64,000 nucleotides of DNA, from NCBI GenBank assembly GCA_022036555.1, contig CM039137.1, positions 24,917,862-24,981,861 on the forward strand. Reading direction: 5' to 3'. Position numbers and translations under genes: made by a program. The first letter of the stretch is position 1. Every line of letters starts with the position of its first letter. The notes under the pieces were generated by a model that was given only the letters and a program-made list of their open reading frames with translations, ran no database searches and was not told where the DNA came from. Origin of the DNA: Microstegium vimineum (lineage: Eukaryota; Streptophyta; Magnoliopsida; Poales; Poaceae). Positions 23,401 to 33,504 of this stretch are shown piece by piece.

Positions 23401-24039
23401 GTTATGGAATACTTGGAACTATATGATACTTTAGAGGATATCTTGATTCAGGAGGGGATCCCCGACAAGCATTGCTGGAGACTTTCTGGTTCAGGGAAAT
23501 ATACAGCTAAATCCGCTTATGATGCTCTGTTCGAGGGATCCATCAGATTTGCTCCGTATGAACGCATCTGGAAGTCTTGGCCCCCCCCAAAATGTAGCTT
23601 CTTCATGTGGTTGGTTGCTCACAATTGGTGTTGGACAGCGGATAGACTTGCCCGTCGTGGTCTTCCTCACCCTGATCAGTGTCTCCTTTGTGATCAGGTG
23701 GAAGAGAGCATCCAACACCTCCTTATTGGATGCGTGTTTTCAAGACAGTTTTGGTATACCTTCCTTCGTAATTGTGGGCTCGCAATGCTAGCACCGCAAC
23801 CAACAGACTCCATTTTTTATGACTGGTGGGACAAGGTGATAACAACAGTTAGCAGCGATGTGAGAAAGGGCTTGAACTCCCTCATCATTCTAGGCGCTTG
23901 GACCATCTGGAAGCATCGTAATGACTGTGTATTTAATGGAGCCACACCAAACTTATCCGCTGCCCTGCTGCTCGCTCGGGAGGAGGCTCTGTTTTGGTCT
24001 CTAGCTGGGGCCAAGGGGATGTTCGTGTTCCCAGCCTAG
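20483..24039 (+). pseudogene. LINE ORF2 (endonuclease / reverse transcriptase), disrupted
   Basis: The frame opens with MNPSHILVWNVRGLN, the apurinic-type endonuclease start; GDFNLI and SDDSDHCPL mark its later motifs. RT blocks follow: FRPISLV, LLKLDITKAFDSVSWPFL, LRQGDPLSPMLFILVMDV and the catalytic YADD (SLYADDVALFL). The C-terminal region has the zf-RVT pattern (CSFFMWLV, CLLCDQVEESIQHLL). Two lesions break it: an in-frame TAG at 22826-22828, where Lys is expected (RIAD*LPGW), and a one-base loss in the C-run at 22933-22937. After that point the protein continues in another frame to the stop at 24037-24039. Otherwise the frame is intact, so the copy is fairly young. Confidence 0.85.
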
Positions 24040-24119
24040 GCTGCTAGTTAGTGGGTGTTTGGTCTTCCCTAGTCTTGCAGTGGTCTTGGTCATAGTTGTT
24101 TGAGTTCAGTTACTGATTT

Positions 24120-24172
24120 TGTGAGTGTGTGTGTGTGTGTGCCTGGGTGTGTGTGTGTGTGTGTGTGTTTGT
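24120..24172. repeat. GT microsatellite in the LINE 3' UTR
   Basis: GTGTGTGT runs are interrupted by GCCTGGGT. Confidence 0.85.
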
Positions 24173-24462
24173 GGGTGTGGTTGAGTCTATGTACGACTCA
24201 TTTTCCTTCTATTAATGAAATGATACGCAGTTCTCCTGCGTTTTCGAAAAAAAAAGCATGAGGTATTGCATTGCGAAGAAGACCTCATGCGGGTTGAGAA
24301 AACCCTTGAACCCTTGCCCTACCCATACACAATGATGTCATAGCCCATATGAGAACGACCGGGGCCAGGTCTTAGACCTATGCTTTGTCATGGGATATAT
24401 GAGGGGATTTTTTGAAATCCCAACCTAAAAATTTGCTTCCATGGTGAGTTGAACCCAAGACT

Positions 24463-25291
24463 AAGCCTGGGCACATAACCCGTTACCCATTACCCAAACA
24501 CGAAATACCCGGACCCGGATCCAAAGTACTTGAATCCGAAATACCTAATCACTAATTCGGATACCAAGTCTAGAAACCCGAAATTATTTTGGGTAATTCG
24601 GTTTTTATGTCTGGGTACCCAAACTACCCATATAACCCGAATTGTAGCTATAAAGAACTACTCCCTCCGTCCCAAAAAGGAGGTCGTTGTGGGATGCGTG
24701 CCGATCAAACTTTCTCAACTTTGACTAAGTGTGTAGAAAATACGTGGAACATTTATATCTCCAAATAAATTTATTAAAAAACTAGACTCAAAGATCTTTC
24801 CGATGATACTAATTACTTAGCATAATTATTTATATATTTTAATATATAATTGTTGGCATTTTGAAAACGTTGACTTCTCGGGAAGCAAAAATGACATCTA
24901 TTTAGGGACGGAGGGAGTAGTTTCCATGAGATTATCTTTATCATGCCTATCTATTCTAGTCCTCTAGAAATATTATCAAAAAAATTGTTGTTTGTTGCTT
25001 GTATATTTTTCTCTAAGAAATGTTGTCAGAAAATGGTTATTTGTTGTTGTAAAATGTAGCCAAAAAATATGTTAAAACTAATGTTTTTGTAAGTTCGGAT
25101 ATAACGGGTATTACCCGAACCCGAACCCGAAATTTCGGGTACCCAATAATTCGGGTAATGGTCTTTTGGGACAAATATCAGGTAGCATTTTAAAAAACCC
25201 GAATTTTAAAAAACCCGAATTTCTCAAAACCCGAATTACCCGACCCGAACTTTTTGGGTAACCTGATTACCTGAATGCCCATGCCTGCCCA
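24463..25291. mobile_element. Non-autonomous element rich in ACCCGAA / TTCGGGT repeats
   Basis: The left arm has ACCCGTTACCCATTACCC and many ACCCGAA units. The right arm has the inverse (TTCGGGT, GGGTAACCTGATTACC). The outer edges CCTGGGCACATAACCC and GAATGCCCATGCCTGCCC are roughly inverted. This fits the hAT-like families of cereals that resemble degenerate telomere repeats. A Stowaway (24661-24917) sits inside it. Confidence 0.5.
24661..24917. mobile_element. Stowaway MITE, family B, copy 1
   Basis: It starts CTCCCTCCGTCCCAAAAAGG and ends TATTTAGGGACGGAGGGAG, with TA on both sides (24659-24660, 24918-24919). It is inserted in the ACCCGAA-rich element and is related in inverted orientation to the copy at 25734-25982. 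Confidence 0.88.
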
Positions 25292-25733
25292 AGACCCAAA
25301 GAGTGCTACTCAAGCCACCTAACCAACTTAGCTAGAGGCCTTTTTGGATATTTGTCTTAATACATAATGTCGTATATGAATGTAGCAATGGAAATGTGAA
25401 AATGAACTCATAGTATATCCACTTTAGGTGGTTCTTATGTTGTGCTATGGCTACAGCCAAGTGCATTTATAGAATTTTCATTGTTGCGTCCTTTTGAGTG
25501 GTCTCCAATCATATCACTAAGTCGACATGCTCGATACTTCTAGACATGAAGATGTGGAATTGTTGATCATCAAATGTATGTTTACATTATGAATGTTTAA
25601 TGTTGTGTGTTTAAATTTCCTCTTTGTCTTGGTAATTTTCATTGGCATTAGCATTAGCATAACACAAATACAATTTCCATGAATCCCACACCCTTCTAAC
25701 CCTACCAAATACTAACTCTTGTTATGCGAACTA

Positions 25734-25982
25734 CTCCCTCCGTCCCAAAATAGATGTCATTCTCGCTTCCCGAGAAGTCAATGTTTTCAAAATGCCGTTA
25801 TTGAAATATATAAATAATTATGCTAAGTAATTAGTATCATTGGAAAGATCTTTAAGTCTAGTTTTTTAACAAATTTATTCGTAGATATAGATGTTGCACA
25901 TATTTTCTACAAACTTAGTCAAAGTTGAGAAAGTTTGACTTGCACGTATCTCATAGCGTCATTCTTTTTAGGACGGAGGGAG
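25734..25982. mobile_element. Stowaway MITE, family B, copy 2 (inverted relative to copy 1)
   Basis: It starts CTCCCTCCGTCCCAAAATAG and ends TTTTTAGGACGGAGGGAG, with TA on both sides. Its inner sequence (GAGAAGTCAATGTTTTCAAA, TTAGTATCATTGGAAAGATC) matches the reverse complement of the copy about 0.8 kb upstream. Confidence 0.88.
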
Positions 25983-26903
25983 TAGTCCACTTTAGTTTAG
26001 GCCAAGTCTCATGTGATTGGAAGGTGCAATGCCAAATTCATGTAGTTAGTTTGCAATTGATTGTTGCATTTAAGACAAATATGCAAGACATGGTCGTCTC
26101 GGCCTGAACAAAAGAAGGGTGACTTGAAAGAGACATCATAAATCATGGGAAGTTCATGTATTTTTGCATTGCTTCTATCACATCTCAAGCTTTGGTATCA
26201 CCTAGATGATTGATAAGGTCATCAATGCAGGTAATAGAATTTGCTACCCGTGTCAACATGACAAGAGTCCTTAGGTTTAGTTCAAGAATCGTGCTTACTT
26301 ATTGATATGATCCTTAGATCATTAGGGTAAGCATTGCTAGAAAGATAACCGAGTAAAATTTCGAAGGGGGCTAGATTGGAGGGGGGGGGGGATTTTTTTT
26401 ATTATTTTCTTGCTTTCCTCAATGGCAGATCCATATTCATCATATATATTTACAAAATCCATCTTAAGTTTGAGCAATTGTTATTCTATCAAGTTTCTAC
26501 AAAGAACATTTAGGTTTTCATGAAAAATACTTGTAAGGCGCTTTATCTGCCTCATAGGCCCATTATGCTTATCATGATCCTAGTTTAAGTTTCCGTTTTG
26601 TGTTCGTATTTGTTCGTTTCCTGCATATCCCATTTTCGTACCCATTCTCGGCTATCCCGGCCCCAATTTCGTTTTCGGTCATCAAATGTGGAAACAAAAA
26701 TGGTTGGGGTTCCATCCGTTTTTGTCTGCTTTGATCCCTGCACCCGAGATGACCATCATGTTCATGTGTGTTGGAAGGATGGACTGCCACGTCCAAAGCT
26801 GCTCCTTCTCCAAAACACGTACTTGGTAAGGAACCGCAGGGCTGAGCAGTGCATGAACTACATCATTTGCCACAAGGGCTGCAAACGTGACCCATCCTCA
26901 ATG

Positions 26904-26930
26904 CCCCCCGCCCCCCCCCCCCCCCCCCCC
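26904..26930. repeat. Poly-C tract
   Basis: A run of C broken by one G. The length in the assembly is unlikely to be exact. Confidence 0.8.
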
Positions 26931-27747
26931 TGGCCCCCTAGGTAGAACGATGTGGGTGAGCGATGGTCCGACAATATCAAGCAGCGATGAAGCCAAATCC
27001 ACCGGCAGGAGCAGGTATCTTCTGTTGGCCTCTCACCTCATGAGGAATCCATGTGCTGCTGCCGTAACACACTCTGCCATCCGATGTCCCTGATCCATCT
27101 TCTCCTCAATCAAAGCTTGGAGGCAGACAATCAACACAATCATGTGATCGATCCCTTTGAAGACACAAGAGTACTCAATGTGAGCGTTGGAGTTATCGGC
27201 AGTAGAAGCCATGGAATCGGATTGAAACTAGAGCTATCTTATATTCTTATGTTACGATCGTTTGATCATTAGGCTAACCATGGCCAGGAAAATGGCCGAG
27301 CAAAGTCAGATTGGAGGGGTACTAATGAAGATGAGAGTTCATCACTTGAGGATAGGGCCTGGTGGCAGTAGCACTACCCTCTATCAGGTGCTCTTTATGA
27401 AAACTGGTACCCTCTATCAGGTGCTCTTTCAACAGGTGTAGTAGTCTATTCTGGAACCAACTGTTATGTTTGGTAGACCATGTGCCTAATTTTATTTTGG
27501 CCTATACAACAGAAAAAAAAAACATGACATAGATTTTATGTTTTGTTCTAGCACAGAATATCTTCATCTTAGCTATATTTTCAGAGACCAAATGCTTTTG
27601 TGATGATGCATAGGATGCAGGAGAGTTTCTCACTTCTGTGATCTTCACATCTGATAATACTGCAGTTAGGCAACCAGATTTATTTGGTACTCTGCTAGGT
27701 CAAGTTATGTATGTGAAACTTCTTCACCATATCTTTTCTGCTTGCAG

Positions 27748-28573
27748 GTTGATCGGGATATTCATGGAATGCAAGAATGTGGTGAAACATGTCAAGAGGA
27801 CATGAAGAAGTTATCTGCTGGTTTGTTGGGAAAGGTATGCATAGCTTGTTGCTTGGATAGTCTTTCTAGCAATAATACATCAAACTACATTGTAAGAGTT
27901 CTAATGTGCAGTATGTCTCTCTTTTCAGCTTGGTAAAATGGCGCAAGGTGTCGATGACTTGCTAAATACAGCAGCATCCAAATGCAGGTACCATACTCTT
28001 GTCATATGAAATGAACTGTGTGCTTATTTATGTCACTTTTTAAGAATTTGAGATCCTACGGTCTGAAGACTACAATAGCATAATTGAGTACTGACATAGT
28101 CACATTTCACTGAGCTGCATATCATTTTTCCTCCCCTGCAGAATTGCAAATCAATTTGTTTCTAGTATCTGATCTGACAGCACATCATCTTTTTGTTGAA
28201 TTGTTGTATATTGGAAGACCTATGAGTACAGAGGAGAAGATTGAACTTGGGAAGCGCATCCGAAAGCTCCCAGAGGAGGCACTTAATCGTGTCGTGGATA
28301 TAATTATGGCTAGGAAACTGGCGAGTCAGAAATCTGATCAAATAACCTTGAAGTTGGGAGAGTTGGTATGTTCCAAATATTTATCATTTTAAATAAATAA
28401 AAGCTATTGTGACTCATATGCGTTGAAAACACAATCAGTTTCTAAGTAATGCAAATTTTGTCGCCTCACCGTATTAGCACTGACCATCACCTGTTTTGTT
28501 TGGTTAGGATGATGCGACTTTATGGAGGCTGTATAACCATGTGGAGTATGTGCTCAAAGAAAGCAAGATATGA
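27748..28573 (+). CDS. NET-domain protein, 5' part not found
   Basis: Four exons join in one frame with GT-AG borders: 27748-27834, 27929-27987, 28218-28365 and 28508-28573. They encode 119 residues ending in TGA. The last 70 residues (PMSTEEKIELGKRIRKLPEE ... LDDATLWRLYNHVEYVLKES) look like a NET domain, the extra-terminal protein-interaction module found in plant GTE/BET proteins. No bromodomain exon is seen upstream, and 27748 is a splice acceptor, so the first exon is missing, very short, or lost among the transposons upstream. An internal ATG (codon 8, 27769) could start a shorter protein. It may be a small NET-only protein or a decayed gene. The exon chain is convincing; the family call is moderate. 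Confidence 0.65.
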
Positions 28574-29401
28574 TTCTCCATATGCTCCATGGCCATTGCA
28601 TCCTGGTTCAACCGCATGGATTGCGACTTGAATGTCCAGTGAAAGACCTACCCACAGCTTGGAGAAACACCTGCAAGCTCGCTGTGAACTTGGGCACAGT
28701 ACATCTGAATCTCCATTGTTTTGCAGCATTCGCGGCTTGGCGAACCCTCAGTACACTCGGCTTGTCGGCGGTAGCAACATCTGTATGTTTGCATGGAGAT
28801 TGGTGCTGTCAGTGAGGGATGCTGTCTTCAAACAGCATCATGAATAGTGTGTACTGGATAAAAACATTGCACCACGCGGTGTGTGAGGGAAGTGGTGTCA
28901 GTCTACCCCAAGCCGCATTGTAAATTTACACCACCACGCTAGCGAACTGTGAATTGTGATGGTGGATGGTCAATCAATCAAATCGTCGTCGTCCTTAGTG
29001 ACATAAAGAAAATTAATCAAAGTTATCACCATGCATGTTTTCCCCCTTTGTCTTTTTTCAAAAGACGCGGTGTGTGCTTTGCACCGAGATAATGGGATGA
29101 CCAGAATGAGAGTAACAGGATATCTAATGATGGCTCGCAAGCATATTTTTGTGCTGAAAATGAAGCTGTCCGTCACATGAATGTTATGGTCATTGCCGTT
29201 ATCATGAAACTAGGTCCATTATATTAGCTTTGCTTTTAGAGGTTAGTCGAATTCTTTTTTCTTTTTCTTCTTCTTTTGGAATGGTCAGATCAGTCGAATT
29301 TCACAACTAAACTAGCACTGCTGACATTCAGGAGCTATAGCTAATGAGAAAATTAGGTCCATTTCTTTTTCGTCCACAATATAAAATTCATTTTTTTAGT
29401 A

Positions 29402-29644
29402 CTATCTTCGTCCGATAAATAATTTAATTGTGGGAATCGTGTCGGTCAAGATAGCTCATGTTTGACTAATTTTATGTTAAATATTATTAACATTTATATC
29501 TTTAAATATTTTTTTATTAAAATATATTATAACTACATGCAACGAATGCTAATGTTTTTTTATATAAAATTAGTCAAAGTTTAAACTGTTTGACTTTTAA
29601 AAAACGAGAATTACAAAAAAAAAAAAATTGGACGGAGGAGGAAG
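29402..29644. mobile_element. Stowaway-like MITE
   Basis: The left end CTATCTTCGTCCGATAAATA and right end AATTGGACGGAGGAGGAAG are imperfect inverted repeats flanked by TA. Confidence 0.65.
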
Positions 29645-30019
29645 TACTAACTAACTCGGTACTAGAAATTCGAGCTGGATCGATATGCATGCGCACGACT
29701 CCTGGACTGGTATAGCTCAAATTCTTAGGGCAGGTACATCAATGGACGATACGCCCACCACGTCAGCTGTCCGGCCGAGATGGAGGAGAGAGATAGCTGA
29801 GCTTGTCGCTGCTTCCGTCGATCAGTACAACACGAAGGCCGAGAGTACTTTGTAGATAACCAGCCCCATACAGTTAAACCATCCTCCTCTCTTTCCTTCC
29901 CATTTAAATAGAAAATGGTATTTAGAGTCAAGAAAGAGACCAGTTGTTGTATGAATCAGGCTCTAAACTTAGCTATTGATGACTTGGCTTGGCTTATTGG
30001 TCTTGCTCTTAGTGATATA

Positions 30020-30270
30020 CTCCCTTCGTATCGGAAATAGAAGAAGTTTAGGACAACGACACGGTCTCCAAAACACAACTTTGACCCTTTGTTTTTATAA
30101 AAATATTTATGGAAAAGTGATATATGTATACTTTTATGAAAATATTTTTTAAGATAAATCTATTCATATAATTTTTACATTTGCAAACTTAACAATTTAA
30201 AAGTTATAGATGATTTATATTTTCAATGTTTGACTCAAACCTTGTCTAAAACGTCTTCTATTTCCGAAAT
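30020..30270. mobile_element. Stowaway-like MITE with decayed right end
   Basis: It starts CTCCCTTCGTATCGGAAATA after a TA. The inverse (CGTCTTCTATTTCCGAAAT) appears at 30252-30269, but the final GGGAG is not preserved. Confidence 0.5.
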
Positions 30271-30876
30271 CTTGTGGAGTGGAGACACTCCGAGTCAGAA
30301 ATCATTCTCTCCCACCGGCTTCAGTTACTCCTCGCCGGTGCCCGAAAGCTGGCACCGGTCAGCAGATGAGCCCTGCGGCCTCTACCGCCGCAGCCGCTAT
30401 CTCACGAAACATTCTTTCTGCCACTCAGCTAACGGACACGGAAAAGGAGGAGACACACGACGCGCGACACTGCTCCTACTACGTAACAGCAGCAGCACGC
30501 ACGACGTTACAGCACTGATCGATATGAGAGCAGGAAGTGCGGGTGGAGACCGACCGGAGGAGAGATCGAAATCGCAAGCGATACCCTTCTTTGCTATTGC
30601 TATGTCGTCGTCTAGCTATGGGAGCTCTCTAGTGCCTCAACTTTCGAAACCAAAGGCATTGGTGGTGATATATCACCTTTTTCTTTTCTTTTCTATCTTG
30701 GGTATCTTTCAGTGGAAATAATTAATAAGCCTTTTGTTTCTTTTTCCCTCCGAGCAAAAGAGAGCTTTATTTTATTTGTTTTTGATATATACCCGGGAAT
30801 GAATCGGCATCGTGGCTTCCGCATCTTCGCTACCATGCCTGCCTATATATGTATCGGTATCGCCGTATCGGCGCGC

Positions 30877-30883
30877 TATAAAT
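30877..30883 (+). promoter_or_regulatory. TATA box of the amino-acid transporter gene
   Basis: TATAAAT lies about 100 bp before the ATG at 30982, followed by TTGGGCCAT and TGGGCCGTG. Confidence 0.5.
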
Positions 30884-30981
30884 GCAGTGTGTTGGGCCAT
30901 GTCCCTCCTGGGCCGTGCAAGCTGCTAGCGTACCTCAGCTCATTTGGAAGCAGGAGGTGACAAGAGAAGAGGAGCTGAGCA

Positions 30982-32621
30982 ATGGCTGCGTCTTCAATGG
31001 ACACTGAAGCTGCAGGCCAAGCAGAGCTCAAGCAGGGCAGCAGCGGCGGCCACAGTATCGTCCCGGCTACTGCACATGCGGTGGACACAGGTATATACGA
31101 TTCGAACCGATCGAAACATGCTAGCTGTTCTGAATTTTCTGATCGATTCGGTTCAGTTCAGTCGTATTCGCATCATCACGTACGTATGGTTTTGCAGACT
31201 CGTGGCAGCAGGTGGGGCTGCTGATGGTGATCGGCTTCAACTGCGCCTACGTGCTCAGCTTCTCCAACCTCATGATGGTGCCGCTGGGCTGGGGCTGGGG
31301 CGTCGCCTGCCTGCTGCTCGTCGGCGCCGCCTCGTGGTACGCCAACTGGCTCCTCGCCGGCCTCCATTTCGTCGACGGCCAGAGGTTCATCCGCTACAGG
31401 GACCTCATGGGCTTCGTGTTCGGTACGCATGCACTAGCTACAACTACTATACGTTGATGTGCTACATAGAAATATGATAATTGTCAAAGTTAAGACTAGT
31501 TTTGGCATAGGACAAAACTAGCGCAACAATTTAGAACGGATGGAGATCGAGTATCTTATGTGTTTTTCTATGCTTTAATTTGTGTTCTCAAAAAGGGAGG
31601 AACATGTACTACATCACTTGGTTCCTGCAGTTCGCCACTCTACTTCTGTGCAACATGGGCTTCATTCTACTAGGCGCAAGAGCACTCAAGGTAGTACAAT
31701 AATGCTTCATTTCATTTTATTTACTGTAGTAAATAAATTAGTAAATGCAGCATATAGTAGCTAGGAATTGATAATAATCAGCCAGCTGCTTAATTAACCA
31801 CCACTCAGTACTACTCGTTGTTATTACTAACCAATAACCACGCGCACACGCACAGGCAATCAACACGGAGTTTACCCACACCCCAGCGAGGCTGCAGTGG
31901 TTCATCACCGCGACGGGATTCGTATACTTCGCCTTCGCCTACTTCGTGCCGACGATCTCTGCCATGAGGAACTGGCTCGCCACGTCGGCGGCGCTGACGT
32001 TAGCTTACGACGTCGCTCTGCTGGCTATCCTCATCAGACACGGGAAATCGAACAAGCAGCAGAAGGACTACGACGTCCACGGGACGACCCAAGCCGAGAA
32101 GGTGTTCAGCGCGCTGGGCGCCGTCGCTGCCATCCTCGTCTGCAACACGTCCGGGCTGCTCCCGGAGATTCAGTCGACGGTGCGGGAGCCGGCGGTGCGC
32201 GGCATGAGGCGGGCGCTGCTGCTGCAGTACACCGCCGGCGCCGCGGGGTACTACGGCATCAGCGTGGCCGGGTACTGGGCGTACGGGTCGGCCGTGTCGG
32301 AGTACCTCCCCAACGAGCTCGGCGGACCCAGGTGGGCCGCCGTGCTCATCAACGCCACCGCCTTCCTGCAGAGCATCGTCTCCCAACACGTACGTACGCA
32401 TGCATGCACACGCTCGCTAGCGCTCCTTCTTTAATTAATTAATTTCACGTACGTGCGCCACCGGCCGGCAACATCGACGACGTGTGTACGTGTGTGTGTG
32501 TGCAGCTGTTCACGGTGCCGATCCACGAGGCGATGGACACGCGGCTGCAGCGGCTGGACGAGGGCATGTTCTCCCGGTACAACCTCACGCGCCGCCTCTG
32601 CGCGCGGGGGCTCGTCTTCGG
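30982..32621 (+). CDS. Proline/GABA transporter-like amino acid permease, truncated by assembly gap
   Basis: Exons: 30982-31090, 31198-31422, 31596-31690, 31856-32389 and 32506-32621 (runs into N). The first four junctions are GT-AG and keep one frame (about 359 codons before the gap). The N-terminal tail of about 36 residues is hydrophilic; multiple membrane helices follow. The pattern DSWQQVGLLMV, MVPLGWGWG, YANWLLAGLH, IRYRDLMGFVFGR and MYYITWFLQF is that of the plant ProT branch of the AAAP family, which imports proline, betaine or GABA with protons at the plasma membrane. Later helices include VCNTSGLLPEIQSTVREP and LFTVPIHEAMDTRL. The last two to three helices should lie in the gap; sequence right of the gap does not continue the protein. 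Family is firm, substrate uncertain. Confidence 0.88.
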
Positions 32622-32721
32622 NNNNNNNNNNNNNNNNNNNNNNNNNNNNNNNNNNNNNNNNNNNNNNNNNNNNNNNNNNNNNNNNNNNNNNNNNNNNNNN
32701 NNNNNNNNNNNNNNNNNNNNN
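32622..32721. other. Assembly gap (100 N)
   Basis: Exactly 100 N, the usual placeholder for a gap of unknown size. It removes the 3' end of the transporter gene. Confidence 0.98.
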
Positions 32722-33504
32722 CAGAGCTATGTAGGAATGGAAAGTCCTGGATATGGAGAAACTCCACACGGACACGAAACCCACAATATGGAACTTTGGG
32801 CCATGATGGGCTAGATCTTCCGGTTGGGCTTGCAGAGGAGAGGAAAATAGAACCCATACGAATGCCGACGAATGCGTCACATACTTTTTTATTTATTTAT
32901 TTTATGTATGCATCAATTCGTTTTCATCCCAAACCAAAGAACACATCCTTAACTGTCAAGCAAGACCGCGAAGAAAAACGGCATCAATCAAAACATCAGA
33001 AAAGCATTACGATTTCCATGGATCATGGCGATCCCCATGGCCATCGACAGAAAGCGCTTTTTGCAGTACATACATGCTCGCAACAATTGTTTTGGTTGCA
33101 AACAGAGTGCTCAGATGGAGCAAAGGTCCGATTTCGGCGGTGGCAAGGAAGCTCTTTTGCCAAGCCAACGCAAAATTCCTGGCTACCCAGTGGCCAGTGG
33201 TGCTACTACTACTACTACTAGTATAACAGATGCATGGCTAAGTTGCTTGCCCCGGTTACAAATCAAATGATTCCTTGCTTGCCCCCCTTTCCCTCCAAAA
33301 TTCTCGCTCCCGCCTCTTCTTCTTCTTCTTCTTCTTCTTCTTCTTCTTCTTGTAAGTGCCAAGTGCCAAATGCCAACTGCATCCTCGCTCACACACTTGG
33401 AACACCACTCCTTGCATTGATTCCTTTCCATTCCATCACTCCCTTCTTGAATAGTTGCTGGTACTTCTCCGTTTGCTTGCTACTGCTCTTGCCCAGCTAT
33501 AGCC
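32722..33504. other. Intergenic region right of the gap
   Basis: No continuation of the transporter is visible. The stretch has a (CTA)n-like run near 33203-33220 and a CTT microsatellite at 33316-33351, just upstream of the LEA_2 gene. Confidence 0.5.
33316..33351. repeat. CTT microsatellite in the upstream/5' leader region
   Basis: About twelve CTT units, 155-190 bp before the LEA_2 ATG. Pyrimidine-rich leaders of this kind are common in plant 5' UTRs. Confidence 0.85.

Larger units (their letters stand above)
19150..24256 (+). mobile_element. L1-type LINE (non-LTR retrotransposon), nearly full coding length
   Basis: Two consecutive frames (ORF1 19176-20438; ORF2 20483-24039) are followed by a GT-rich 3' UTR, the ending TTCTATTAATGAAATGATACG typical of plant L1 tails (one base omitted at each end), and a short poly(A) at about 24247-24256. 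ORF2 carries endonuclease, reverse transcriptase and a C-terminal zf-RVT-like region. No target-site duplication could be matched, so the 5' border is approximate and the element may be 5' truncated. Confidence 0.88.
24257..27747. other. Transposon-rich intergenic region
   Basis: It contains the ACCCGAA-rich element at about 24463-25291 with a nested Stowaway, a second Stowaway at 25734-25982, a G/T homopolymer pair near 26381-26400, hAT-like text near 26585-26720 and a poly-C tract at 26904-26930. I could not find a credible 5' exon for the NET-domain gene that follows. Confidence 0.5.
28574..30876. other. 3' UTR of the NET gene, MITEs, distal promoter of the transporter
   Basis: 28574-28930 probably holds the 3' UTR. 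Stowaway-like elements lie at 29402-29644 and about 30020-30270. No other gene is supported; the frames at 30230-30721 are not recognisable. Confidence 0.45.

Noticed and set aside
25081..25290. Apparent telomere-like ACCCGAA repeats
   Set aside because: The plant telomere unit is CCCTAAA; these units sit on inverted arms of one transposon and are not an interstitial telomere.
26598..26945. Open frame ending in a proline run
   Set aside because: The proline run comes from a poly-C tract and the left part overlaps transposon-like text.
28141..28217. Extra exon after the CTCCCCTGCAG acceptor in the NET gene
   Set aside because: It gives an in-frame TGA soon after; the acceptor at 28218 keeps the frame and joins to the NET domain.
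32722..33221. Frame continuing from the N gap as a possible C terminus of the transporter
   Set aside because: The residues after the gap do not look like membrane helices and match no ProT region.
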